Source: a virus. Taken from it: a DNA stretch of 22,746 nt. Position numbers and translations under genes: made by a program. Below are positions 1 to 7,108 of the stretch, piece by piece. Positions within the stretch are counted from its first letter, which is position 1. Each line of letters begins with the position of its first letter. The stretch is taken from positions 1 to 22,746 of IMG/VR virus record IMGVR_UViG_3300042691_029549; one strand, written 5' to 3'. The notes beneath the pieces were generated by a model. That model was not told the origin of the DNA, searched no databases, and saw only the letters and a list, made by a program, of their open reading frames with translations.

Positions 1-70
1 GTATCCCGCGCCACGTACCGCGTTCGTGTGAGAGCCAAGTTTCAATTTCAATCTGACAGAAACTACCACA

Positions 71-733
71 ATGCAACCACCTGAGCAACGACAATTTGTC
101 ACCGTAGCAGAGGCGGCGGCGTTGTTGCACCGGACGCCGGCTACGATACGTCTGTGGTGCAAGCGCGGGAAGGTGAAACGGCGCAAGGGAAAGTTTGATT
201 TGAATGGGTTGCGGCTGTACGCGGCGACGCGGAAGCCGGGGCCGGAAGTGATTCACTTGGCAAAGGTGGAACGTGACGCGCAGAAGTCTGCGTCGGTAGC
301 GGCTGACCCGGTAGAAGAGACGCGGGAAGAATTGTCCAAGCTGATTGCCGCTATTGAGTCGCCGGCTGGAGTAGATGGCGCGATTGATCGGCTGCGGGCG
401 ATGGAGCGAACCACGTTCGGGCTGTACGTGGCAGCGCACCAGAAGCGCAGTCCTGAAAGCGAGCAGATACGAGCGCGGCTACATGCTGACGTGGTGCAGC
501 ACTTGTTGAAAGCGGAAGGCATCGTGGACGTGCGGAAACAGGTGGAGGCCGAAGAGCGCACGAAGATGCTGGACGCTCTGACGGCATGGTGGGAACCCGT
601 GAAGGCCTTGCTTGATCAGATGCCGCGCAGCATGGCGAGCCGGTGCAACGTGGCCGACCCGGCAGTAGCGGAGGCGTCGTTGCGGGATTGGTTGCTGACG
701 CAACTCTACCCGATGGCGAACAGGAAGCCGTGA
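71..733 (+). CDS. terS: terminase small subunit, Nu1-like
   Basis: Probable small terminase subunit (220 aa), which recognises the viral packaging site and recruits the large subunit. Residues about 10-50 form a helix-turn-helix of the MerR/excisionase type (VAEAAALLHRTPATIRLW, then a basic KRGKVKRRKGK wing), as in lambda gpNu1. The middle is charged and helical, suited to oligomerisation. The gene lies directly upstream of the large subunit and overlaps it by 4 nt (GTGA). The upstream 70 nt contain no gene and no clear Shine-Dalgarno site; by analogy with lambda they could hold part of the cos/packaging site, but I cannot identify one. The assignment rests on the HTH and position rather than a full-length match. 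Confidence 0.75.
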   Translation: MQPPEQRQFVTVAEAAALLHRTPATIRLWCKRGKVKRRKGKFDLNGLRLYAATRKPGPEVIHLAKVERDAQKSASVAADPVEETREELSKLIAAIESPAGVDGAIDRLRAMERTTFGLYVAAHQKRSPESEQIRARLHADVVQHLLKAEGIVDVRKQVEAEERTKMLDALTAWWEPVKALLDQMPRSMASRCNVADPAVAEASLRDWLLTQLYPMANRKP

Positions 734-2559
734 ACTCCTACACCGACCATCTCCGCAATCTGGCGGCCCCGCCCAACGTGTTTAACGTGTGGCAGTGGGC
801 GGAGCAGAACGTCATCTTGTCGGCGCGGGTGACGCCGCGACCGGGGCCGTACCGCACGGACTGGTGCCCGTATGTCCGCGAGCCGCAGGAGGCGTTTACC
901 GACCCGAAGGTGCGGTTGATTGTGTTGTGTTGGGCGTCGCGTACCAGCAAGACCGAAACGGCGTTGAACTGCGTCCGGTACTCGGTGGGTGGGGACGCGC
1001 AACCGTGCATGATTGTGATGCCGTCGAAGGAACTGGCGCGGTCATTCAGTGAAGTGCGGTGGATGCCGGCTATTGAGGATTCGCCTATTTTGCGGGCGGA
1101 GAAGCCGGAGGACTCTGACCAATACAAGCTCCTCGAAATGCACTTCAAGCGGTGCAGCGTGTTCCTGACCGGGGCCAACAGTGCGGCCAACCTGAAAAGC
1201 CGTGGCATTGGCGTGCTGATGGCCGACGAGATTGATACGTGGCCGGAGGAAAGCGACAAGGAAACTGGCGCGTTGCAACAGGCGATGGAGCGCATCAAAG
1301 ACCGGCCCGGCGCGAAAGCCATTCTCACCAGCACCCCGACCGTCGAAAGCGGTCAGATTTGGTACGAGTTCGGGCTGGGCGACCAGCGGTACTACTTTCT
1401 CCCGTGCCCGGAGTGCGGTCACATGCAGTCGTTGAAGTTCGGGCAGATACGGTGGCCGGAGGAGTGCAAGGACGGCGACGGGTGGAAGCTGAACGAGGTC
1501 AAGCGGCTGGCGCGGTATCATTGCGAGAAGTGCGATGCGCCGTGGAATGACGGGCAGAAGCTCGCGCAGTTGAAGGCGGGGGCGTGGCAACCGACCAACC
1601 CGAAGGCGGAACACGACCGTCGCAGCTATCACCTGAGCAGCATCTACCCGGCATGGATTACCTATGGCGAGGTGGCCGTCCAGTTCCTACGGGCCAAGAG
1701 CAACCCGGCAGAATTGCAACGAGTAGTCAACTCGTGGTTCGCGGAGCCGTTCTACTTGGGCGGGATGCGCGGCGAGTTTGAGGCGGCGATTGAAGCCAGA
1801 AGCGAGGAGACTGCGGCAGAGGTTCCGCAGGGTTACAAGCCGCTGATGACGGTGGACGTGCAGCAAGACCACGTCCGCTATGTGGTGCGGGCACACGACG
1901 AACAAAGAAACAGCATTCGCTTGGACTACGGACAACTGCCGGGCTTTGAGGAAGCGGAAATGGTAGCAAGGAAGTATGGGTGTTCCTGCGTCGGCGTTGA
2001 CATGCGGTTTCGTCAGCAACAAGTTGTTACGTGGTGTTTCCATCACGCCGGCTGGATACCCATGCTTGGAGCAGATGGCTTGATGACGGAAATCAGGCGC
2101 GGACGAGTTGTTGTCGATGGTGGCGTAATCAAAGGGCAAGAGGTTGATTGTATCAAGCACCGGCCTGCCGCGTGGAAGGAGGAACTTTACCGGCGAATCA
2201 AGCCGCCAAACAATGCGAAGGTGCCGAAGTGGGGAATCGCCGGCGATGTTGGTCGGGACTACAAGAAAGAAATGTCGGGCGAGGCTCGCGTGTTGCGCAA
2301 GGGGAGCCGGGGGCGGCAAGTTATTGAGTGGGTCAAGACAGGGCCGAACCACTATTGGGATTGCGAAGTGTATCAGTTGGCACTCTTTGAGGTTGTTCGA
2401 CCGTTGCTGTTTTGTACAGTGGAAAAACCTGTGGTGCAGCCGCCGTCGTTGCCTAGTGGCCCGTTCATGGGCGAGTTGGAAGAGATTGACCGGGCGCGTC
2501 GGCTGGCGCAGGCCGGGGAACGAAATGACATCGAAATCACAGAAAGGTTGTGGACATGA
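730..2559 (+). CDS. terL: terminase large subunit, GpA-like
   Basis: Packaging motor ATPase and nuclease of the lambda GpA family. The GTG at 730 is chosen because it overlaps the TGA of the preceding gene; this gives 609 aa, near the roughly 640 of lambda gpA. Visible motifs: an atypical Walker A at about 69-76 (ASRTSKTE), Walker B at 163-169 (LMADEID), the coupling motif TSTPT at 200-204, and a zinc-binding pair CPEC (226-229) and CEKC (265-268). Acidic candidates for the nuclease metal site are D376 (TVDV) and D424 (GVDM). The coding sequence becomes visibly more AT-rich after about 1900, which suggests mosaic ancestry of the nuclease half. The family assignment is secure. Confidence 0.95.
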   Translation: MNSYTDHLRNLAAPPNVFNVWQWAEQNVILSARVTPRPGPYRTDWCPYVREPQEAFTDPKVRLIVLCWASRTSKTETALNCVRYSVGGDAQPCMIVMPSKELARSFSEVRWMPAIEDSPILRAEKPEDSDQYKLLEMHFKRCSVFLTGANSAANLKSRGIGVLMADEIDTWPEESDKETGALQQAMERIKDRPGAKAILTSTPTVESGQIWYEFGLGDQRYYFLPCPECGHMQSLKFGQIRWPEECKDGDGWKLNEVKRLARYHCEKCDAPWNDGQKLAQLKAGAWQPTNPKAEHDRRSYHLSSIYPAWITYGEVAVQFLRAKSNPAELQRVVNSWFAEPFYLGGMRGEFEAAIEARSEETAAEVPQGYKPLMTVDVQQDHVRYVVRAHDEQRNSIRLDYGQLPGFEEAEMVARKYGCSCVGVDMRFRQQQVVTWCFHHAGWIPMLGADGLMTEIRRGRVVVDGGVIKGQEVDCIKHRPAAWKEELYRRIKPPNNAKVPKWGIAGDVGRDYKKEMSGEARVLRKGSRGRQVIEWVKTGPNHYWDCEVYQLALFEVVRPLLFCTVEKPVVQPPSLPSGPFMGELEEIDRARRLAQAGERNDIEITERLWT

Positions 2560-2828
2560 AATGCACCAAGAAAGAACTCGTTGAGCAGATAAAAAAACAG
2601 GAGTCAACAAATCAGTTGTTGCAGCAGCATATCGGACTATTAGAAGCGGAAAACAAGCGACTTTCGGATGAGGTGTCCGCTTTGCCTGAAAACCGGTTCA
2701 ACCTTGAGACCATAGTTCCTGAGGAATGGAGAAAGCCGGTGTTGCAAATTGTTCGCGCATTGCGAGCCCGAAGCAAGGCAAATAAGGATTTGCTTGAAGC
2801 CATTAAGGGCTGCGTGGAGGAACAATGA
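2556..2828 (+). CDS. small coiled-coil protein of unknown function
   Basis: A 90-aa soluble protein. Residues about 8-45 are heptad-like and charged (QIKKQESTNQLLQQ, LLEAENKRLSDEV), predicting a coiled coil; the C-terminal half is a basic helix (RALRARSKANKDLLEAIK). The ATG at 2556 overlaps the terminase stop (ATGA) and has AAAGG 8 nt upstream; a GTG at 2550 would add two residues. Its stop overlaps the next gene by 4 nt, so it is translationally coupled between terminase and the glycosyltransferase. It could be a packaging accessory or a cofactor of the adjacent enzymes. I recognise no family. Confidence 0.75.
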   Translation: MKCTKKELVEQIKKQESTNQLLQQHIGLLEAENKRLSDEVSALPENRFNLETIVPEEWRKPVLQIVRALRARSKANKDLLEAIKGCVEEQ

Positions 2829-4360
2829 AATACGGTTTAGCCTACGTGACGAAGCGGGCGCATTGCATCCCGCAGGTGGTGAAGATGTGGAACGACCGGG
2901 CGGCGGACAAGTCGCGGGTCAAGTGGTGCATCGGGGCGGACAGGGGCGATGCTGATGTTCGCGCCGAGGCGCATAAACTTTCGATATTAGTGTCAAGCGA
3001 CGGCGGCGAACAGAATTACGTCAAAGCAGCAAACGCGGCTTGCGGCATCCTGTCGGGGTGGGGAGTGGATTACCTCATCGTCGTCAGTGACGACTTCATC
3101 CCGCCGAACCATTGGGACGCCGCACTCGACGCCGTGATTGCGGAGAACGGCGGCACCACCAGTGCCGTGATTCACGTCAGCGACGGCGGCAGCAACGACC
3201 TCTGCACTATCCCCATCGTCGGCATCAACCGCTACTGGCGGTTCGGGTACATGTACCACCCGTCCTATGAGTCCATGTTCTGTGACACGGAACTGACGGC
3301 GCGGGCGGTGTTGGACTGTTCGTTGGTGGATGCGCGGCATTTGCTGTTTGAGCACATGCACCCGGTCAGCAATAAGCGGCCAACGGATGACGTGGACAAT
3401 GTACACGCCAGCAGCGAACGCTACAAAAAAGGAGAACAGATATTTTTGCAGAGGGTGTCTATTGGCTTCCCGCCAGACAAAGACCCGACTGACGTGCCTC
3501 CGGTGCTTGGAAATCGCTACTGCGCTAGTTTACAGGTGACACGCGACGATGTTTGCTTGCTGGGCGTTGTTGAAACGCTATTTCGGTATGGCGTCAGGAA
3601 CTTTCAATTTAATGTTCCTACGCACCATTGGGACGGTTCGACCGTGCCAGAGTCGGACCATCAACAAGTCAAGGACATTGCCGCCAAGTTGGTCGATATG
3701 GGGGCGCAGTATGTCAGGGTCAATATTGACAGTCGTGTGCACATTACAACGATTGACAAAAAGAAAATGTGGATACGATTCGGACACGAGGGTATGGCGC
3801 GAGGTGATGTTGAGACTGCTTACCGAAACAACTGTTTGTCTCGCCTGCGCTCGCTTGGGTTCAACCACCTACTTATTGTGGATGGCGACGAATTATTTAA
3901 GCCGGGCGCTTTGGCGGCAGTAGATTGGAACGTGCGGTGGTTTCATCCCCACACGGCGGCGTTAAGGGGCGTGCCTCTGGCTGGCCTGCCGGCGGTTGCT
4001 GTGGAAGGCGCGGAAGATAGGATTCTCGTGTACATGGGACCGGATGATTGGTGGAAAGACGTGCGAAGTCCTTATCAGCGAACGCGGGATATTGAGATAT
4101 TCGGCGTCCTGCACTTCTCCGCCGTCCGCAAGACCCGCGACGAGATCGCCGCGAAAATGCGGAAAAGCGGCCACTACGACGATGCGGAGTATCATTTCGA
4201 GGACTGGATTACCCGCAAACTGCCGGCGCTCAAGCCCGGTGCGGTCAATGTCCATATGTACCGCGACGGCTCGTTGTGGCCGTTGGCGCGTGAACTCAAA
4301 CCCGAGGAATGGGCGGCGATACCCGAGAGCGTCAAGCCGCTGTTGTGGGGGGCCAAGTAA
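2825..4360 (+). CDS. two-domain glycosyltransferase (GT-A/GT2-like)
   Basis: A 511-aa protein that looks like two GT-A-type glycosyltransferase domains in tandem. Domain 1 (about 1-200) has a hydrophobic strand ending in an acidic motif, VDYLIVVSDDF, with S88-D89-D90 as the DxD-like site. Domain 2 (about 228-511) has HLLIVDGDELF with D353-G354-D355, then LHFSAVRKTRDEIAAKM (429-445), typical of the C-terminal part of GT2 enzymes. The likely reaction is transfer of a sugar from a nucleotide-sugar; the acceptor (virion protein, tail or host glycan) cannot be told. The start overlaps the previous stop by 4 nt. DNA from about 3425 to 3960 is more AT-rich than the flanks and begins with a ribosome-site-like run AAAAAAGGAGAAC, so the gene may be a fusion. 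Confidence 0.8.
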   Translation: MKYGLAYVTKRAHCIPQVVKMWNDRAADKSRVKWCIGADRGDADVRAEAHKLSILVSSDGGEQNYVKAANAACGILSGWGVDYLIVVSDDFIPPNHWDAALDAVIAENGGTTSAVIHVSDGGSNDLCTIPIVGINRYWRFGYMYHPSYESMFCDTELTARAVLDCSLVDARHLLFEHMHPVSNKRPTDDVDNVHASSERYKKGEQIFLQRVSIGFPPDKDPTDVPPVLGNRYCASLQVTRDDVCLLGVVETLFRYGVRNFQFNVPTHHWDGSTVPESDHQQVKDIAAKLVDMGAQYVRVNIDSRVHITTIDKKKMWIRFGHEGMARGDVETAYRNNCLSRLRSLGFNHLLIVDGDELFKPGALAAVDWNVRWFHPHTAALRGVPLAGLPAVAVEGAEDRILVYMGPDDWWKDVRSPYQRTRDIEIFGVLHFSAVRKTRDEIAAKMRKSGHYDDAEYHFEDWITRKLPALKPGAVNVHMYRDGSLWPLARELKPEEWAAIPESVKPLLWGAK

Positions 4361-4935
4361 TGTATTCACAGAACGACGAAGAGAAGATCATCCTCGATTA
4401 CTTCGGGGACACGTTTGGCCGGTTCTACGACATCGGCGCGTGGGACGGCAAGACGTTCAGCAACACCCGCGCCTTGCTCGAAAAGGGCTGGACGGGAATC
4501 ATGGTGGAGCCGTCGCCGGCAGCATTTGTCGGGCTGCTGAAAAACTGCTCGGAGTTCGGGGACAAAGTGAAACTGGTCAACGCGGCGATCACCCCGAAGC
4601 CGTCCCTGATGGAGTTCTACGACGCGGACGGGGACGCGGTTGGCTCGCTCAATCCCGACCACGCGGTCAAGTGGGGCCACGGTCAGGTCAAGTTCACCGT
4701 TCACACCCTGGCCGCGCAGACACTGTTTGCCTCGTTCGGCCCGGCGGAGTTCATCAACCTCGACGTGGAAAGCATCAACGCCATCCTGTTCCAACATCTA
4801 CCGTGGACGTGGTCGGAATTGAAGCTGGTCTGCGTCGAACACGACGGCCACGACAAACAGATGGAAGAACTGGTCAAGCCCGCCGGGTTCAAGCGGATTC
4901 ACCGTACCGGCGAAAACCTGATTTTAGCCCGATGA
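4360..4935 (+). CDS. FkbM-family methyltransferase
   Basis: A 191-aa SAM-dependent methyltransferase of the FkbM type, typically O-methylating sugars or polyketide-like hydroxyls. Motif I is FYDIGAWDGKTFSN (DIGAWDG at 24-30), the acidic residue closing strand 2 is E50 (GIMVEPSP), and the diagnostic NLDVESINAILF block lies at 133-144, followed by LKLVCVEHDG. The ATG at 4360 shares one base with the preceding TAA; upstream in-frame extension would only read the previous gene out of frame. The position between a glycosyltransferase and a pyruvyl transferase suggests that it methylates a glycan built by the same cassette. Confidence 0.9.
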   Translation: MYSQNDEEKIILDYFGDTFGRFYDIGAWDGKTFSNTRALLEKGWTGIMVEPSPAAFVGLLKNCSEFGDKVKLVNAAITPKPSLMEFYDADGDAVGSLNPDHAVKWGHGQVKFTVHTLAAQTLFASFGPAEFINLDVESINAILFQHLPWTWSELKLVCVEHDGHDKQMEELVKPAGFKRIHRTGENLILAR

Positions 4936-5633
4936 AACCCATTGCCGCGCAATGGTGCCAGTCGGATAATCTGGGCGACAAGCTCATGCCGTGGCTGGTG
5001 AGCAAGGTTGCCGGTCAGTGGCCGTGGTACACCGCCACCGGTAAACGGTGGTTGCTGGGCGGCAGCATCCTGAATTGGGCGGACGCGGACTGCTACGTCT
5101 GGGGCGCGGGCTTGGCCGACCGGAAACACAAGGTCAACCCGGCGGCAAAGTTGCTGGCGGTGAGGGGGCCGGAGTCGGCACGGTTAGCGGTGGCTTCCGG
5201 GTGCCAGCCGCCACTCGCCATTGGCGACCCGGCCTTGCTCACGCCGCTCTATACGGGCGCACCCCGTGAGATTCGGTACGAGTTGGGGGTCTTTCCCCAC
5301 TACGCCGACTGGCACGGCCCGGTGGCCTTATACGGCGACGTGGAGGGCGTCTATCTCGGCAACGTGCTGGCCGACAGGCTCGACACCATCCGGGCTATCC
5401 ACCAATGCGCCGAAGTCGTTACGTCCAGCCTGCACGTCCTGATTCTGTGCGATGCGTACCAGATCCCGAATAGCTACCACCATTGGGGCGGGGACATCCA
5501 CGGCGACGGGTTGAAGTATCAGGACTACTTTGCCAGCGTTGGGCGCACGGCGGACACGATGGCAACGGCGGCAGCGGTACAGGAACGGCAACGGGCACTC
5601 CGCAACCTGCTGGTGAATTGGGGTGGATTATGA
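4932..5633 (+). CDS. polysaccharide pyruvyl transferase family protein
   Basis: A 233-aa protein of the polysaccharide pyruvyl transferase family, which adds ketal-linked pyruvate from phosphoenolpyruvate to sugars. Landmarks in order: SDNLGDKLMP (11-20), LLGGSILN (41-48), the LAVRGPESARLA block (75-86), IGDPALL (97-103) and the C-terminal VTSSLHVLILCDAY (163-176). These match the family's NxGD, GGG-like, VRxxxS and SSxLHxxxxA pattern. It is shorter than many family members (about 300-380 aa), so the N-terminal lobe may be minimal. The start ATGA overlaps the methyltransferase stop by 4 nt, giving tight coupling within the glycan cassette. Confidence 0.88.
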   Translation: MKPIAAQWCQSDNLGDKLMPWLVSKVAGQWPWYTATGKRWLLGGSILNWADADCYVWGAGLADRKHKVNPAAKLLAVRGPESARLAVASGCQPPLAIGDPALLTPLYTGAPREIRYELGVFPHYADWHGPVALYGDVEGVYLGNVLADRLDTIRAIHQCAEVVTSSLHVLILCDAYQIPNSYHHWGGDIHGDGLKYQDYFASVGRTADTMATAAAVQERQRALRNLLVNWGGL

Positions 5634-6349
5634 AGCGCATCATCGTCAACGTCGGGGTGGGGCAGTGGTATCCACGGGGGCAGGCGCGGTTGCGGGACAG
5701 CCTACAGGCGCACGGTGCCGGCGCGGAGTTGCACTTCTACGGCGACTGGCCGCCCGGTGCGCCGGCTCATTCGGTGCTGCCGTTCGCGTTCAAGGCCCAT
5801 GCGATGATGCTCGCCCAGCGGGCCGGTGCCGAGAGCATCCTGTGGCTGGACTGTTCCTGCTGGGCTGTACGGTCGCTAGAGCCGTTGTGGGATAAGATCG
5901 AGCGGGACGGCTTCTGCTTTATGAACAACGGCTGGCATCTGGGGCAGTGGGCATCCGATTACTGCCTTGACCTGTTCGGCCTGACCCGCGACGAGGCCAT
6001 GACCAAGCTCGACCTTACCGCCATGTTGATGGGCTTGTCCATGCGCGACCCGCGAGCCGTGGCGTGGATGGACGAGTTCTACCTGCATTGCCACAACCCC
6101 CGGCTGATGAACGGGAGCCTGCACAACCGACCGGGGCAGGAAATCGTTGACCCGCACAGTGGCGTCAATTACGGCATCATCTCCGCCGACCCGCGCTGCC
6201 GGGGGCATAGCCGGGAACAGGTAGTCGCTGGGTTACTGGCGCACAAGCACGGGTTGCTGCCGTACACCAACCCGCCTGAAATCCTCCAATGCCTGCACCC
6301 GGACTGGAAACCCGATGACCGGGCCGTGATACAGGCGTGCGGGATGTGA
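5630..6349 (+). CDS. putative glycosyltransferase-like protein
   Basis: A 239-aa protein starting at the ATGA overlap with the pyruvyl transferase. The N-terminus is a Rossmann-like strand (MKRIIVNVGVGQWYPRG). Residues 51-80 read PFAFKAHAMMLAQRAGAESI then LWLDCSCWAV; a lysine-containing helix before a strand ending in an acidic residue resembles the DxD-strand architecture of GT-A sugar transferases that act on glycan chains. The C-terminal half has several His/Cys/Trp residues but no motif I can name. Position at the end of the four-enzyme cassette supports a sugar-transfer role; I regard the exact family as unresolved. No terminator separates it from the convergent gene starting 2 nt further on. 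Confidence 0.6.
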   Translation: MKRIIVNVGVGQWYPRGQARLRDSLQAHGAGAELHFYGDWPPGAPAHSVLPFAFKAHAMMLAQRAGAESILWLDCSCWAVRSLEPLWDKIERDGFCFMNNGWHLGQWASDYCLDLFGLTRDEAMTKLDLTAMLMGLSMRDPRAVAWMDEFYLHCHNPRLMNGSLHNRPGQEIVDPHSGVNYGIISADPRCRGHSREQVVAGLLAHKHGLLPYTNPPEILQCLHPDWKPDDRAVIQACGM

Positions 6350-6351
6350 GC

Positions 6352-6582
6352 CTAGTAGAAAATCTGATAGTCGCCGCTGTAGTATGTCTCGCTGCCGTTG
6401 GGCCAACGGAACCGCACCCAGCCGGGGCCGTTCTCCACAATCGTGACGTTCGGTGTCTGCACCCAAAGACGGGAGCCATTCTGGGTGTCGTGGTAGTTGA
6501 TGGACGCGGCTTTGCGGTTCGCGTCACCGGCACCCAGACACACCACACCCGCCAACACCACCGCGAGGATTGTCCATTTCAT
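6352..6582 (-). CDS. small secreted protein of unknown function
   Basis: A 76-aa protein on the minus strand. Residues 1-20 are a Sec signal peptide (MKWTILAVVLAGVVCLGAG) with likely cleavage around LGA-GDA; the Cys at 15 lacks a clean lipobox. The mature part is about 56 residues, aromatic and Asn-rich (WVQTPNVTIVENGPGWVRFRW, abbreviated), suggesting a small beta domain in the periplasm or outside the cell. The ATG at 6582 has GGAGG 6 nt upstream; longer in-frame extensions run back through the terminator and array and are rejected. It has its own candidate promoter and no match I recognise. It may be a lysogeny-expressed accessory gene acting on the host surface. Confidence 0.75.
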   Translation of the reverse strand: MKWTILAVVLAGVVCLGAGDANRKAASINYHDTQNGSRLWVQTPNVTIVENGPGWVRFRWPNGSETYYSGDYQIFY

Positions 6583-6599
6583 ATCATACCTCCACCGGC

Positions 6600-6627
6600 A
6601 CCGTACCCCTGTCCCGGCCAGTGTCAA
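6600..6627 (-). promoter_or_regulatory. candidate promoter of the small secreted gene
   Basis: On the minus strand TTGACA (6627-6622), a perfect -35 match, is followed after 16 nt by TACGGT (6605-6600), a 3/6 match to -10. It begins right after the U-run of the upstream terminator, exactly where a new transcript would be needed. The predicted leader is only about 11 nt, which makes the exact start uncertain. Confidence 0.4.
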
Positions 6628-6663
6628 GCAAAAGGCGGCAGGCTCGTGCTGACACCTGCCGCC
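6628..6663 (-). terminator. intrinsic terminator after the pentamer array
   Basis: On the minus strand GGCGGCAGG (6663-6655), a 12-nt loop and CCTGCCGCC (6642-6634) form a perfect 9-bp GC-rich stem followed by TTTTGC. It lies immediately after the last array unit, closing the transcription unit that starts at about 7816. Confidence 0.8.
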
Positions 6664-6666
6664 CCA

Positions 6667-7106
6667 CTTTGCCAGTAGTCGCCTCGCGCGACGGTGCGAC
6701 GCCGATGCTGCGCCGAACCTTGCCGTTGCTGGACTGAGCCGAACTTTGCTCCACCATGCCTTTGCCACTCTTGGCGTGACCTTACGCCTCGTCTCAACGC
6801 CCTTCCGTAGCGTTACCGAGCTCGACCGTGCGGTGCCTTTGCTCTGCCAAACGTCGCGCCGCGTAGCCTTTGCCTGACAATTCCACGCCTTGCCTTTGCC
6901 GTTCCGTTCCGTGCTCTACCCGGCCTTGCCTTTGCTTCACGCTTCTGCTCTCCGCAGCGCCTTTGCTCATCAGGGCAAATCGTCGCCTTGCCTTTGCTGT
7001 GCGGCGCGTCGCGTCGCGGCACTTGACCCTGCCTTTGCCATGCCTTTGCCGCGCTGCTCCAGGCTTCGCCCTTGCTTTGCTTCTCTGTGCCTTACTCTGC
7101 CTTCGC
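6667..7106 (-). repeat. pentamer-phased G array (85 units of 5-6 nt)
   Basis: Read on the minus strand from 7106 to 6667, the 440 nt divide without remainder into 85 units: 70 of 5 nt and 15 of 6 nt. By my hand parse 84 units begin with G (51 with GC, 16 GT, 12 GA, 5 GG); the exception is TACTG at 6677-6673. Ten of the 6-nt units are GCAAAG, and GCAAAG (with two in-phase extra copies) recurs mostly at 31-nt or other 5n+1 spacings. Mean unit length is 5.18 nt, so two units span 10.35 nt, near one helical turn. Period 5 excludes normal coding. It starts 2 nt after the stop of the RAMP-like gene and ends at an intrinsic terminator, so it should be the 3' part of that mRNA or a processed RNA from it. 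Confidence 0.85.
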
Positions 7107-7108
7107 TG

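Noticed and set aside
1-70. cos or packaging site
   Set aside because: Position before the small terminase is suggestive, but I see only a weak CGCG-flanked sequence and cannot define a site.
1687-2610. 307-aa leftward ORF opposite the terminase C-terminus
   Set aside because: It covers the nuclease half of a clear terminase and crosses the coupled junction with the next gene.
3996-4931. Long N-terminal extension of the pyruvyl transferase frame
   Set aside because: This stretch reads the glycosyltransferase and FkbM genes out of frame, giving Arg-rich sequence; the family begins at the ATGA overlap at 4932.
6813-7022. Basic 69-aa leftward ORF inside the array
   Set aside because: The DNA has a 5-nt, not 3-nt, period, so any frame is incidental; no ribosome site precedes it.
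6667-7106. CRISPR array
   Set aside because: No 20-40 nt direct repeat or constant-length spacer exists; only the 5-6 nt phase and the GCAAAG hexamer recur.
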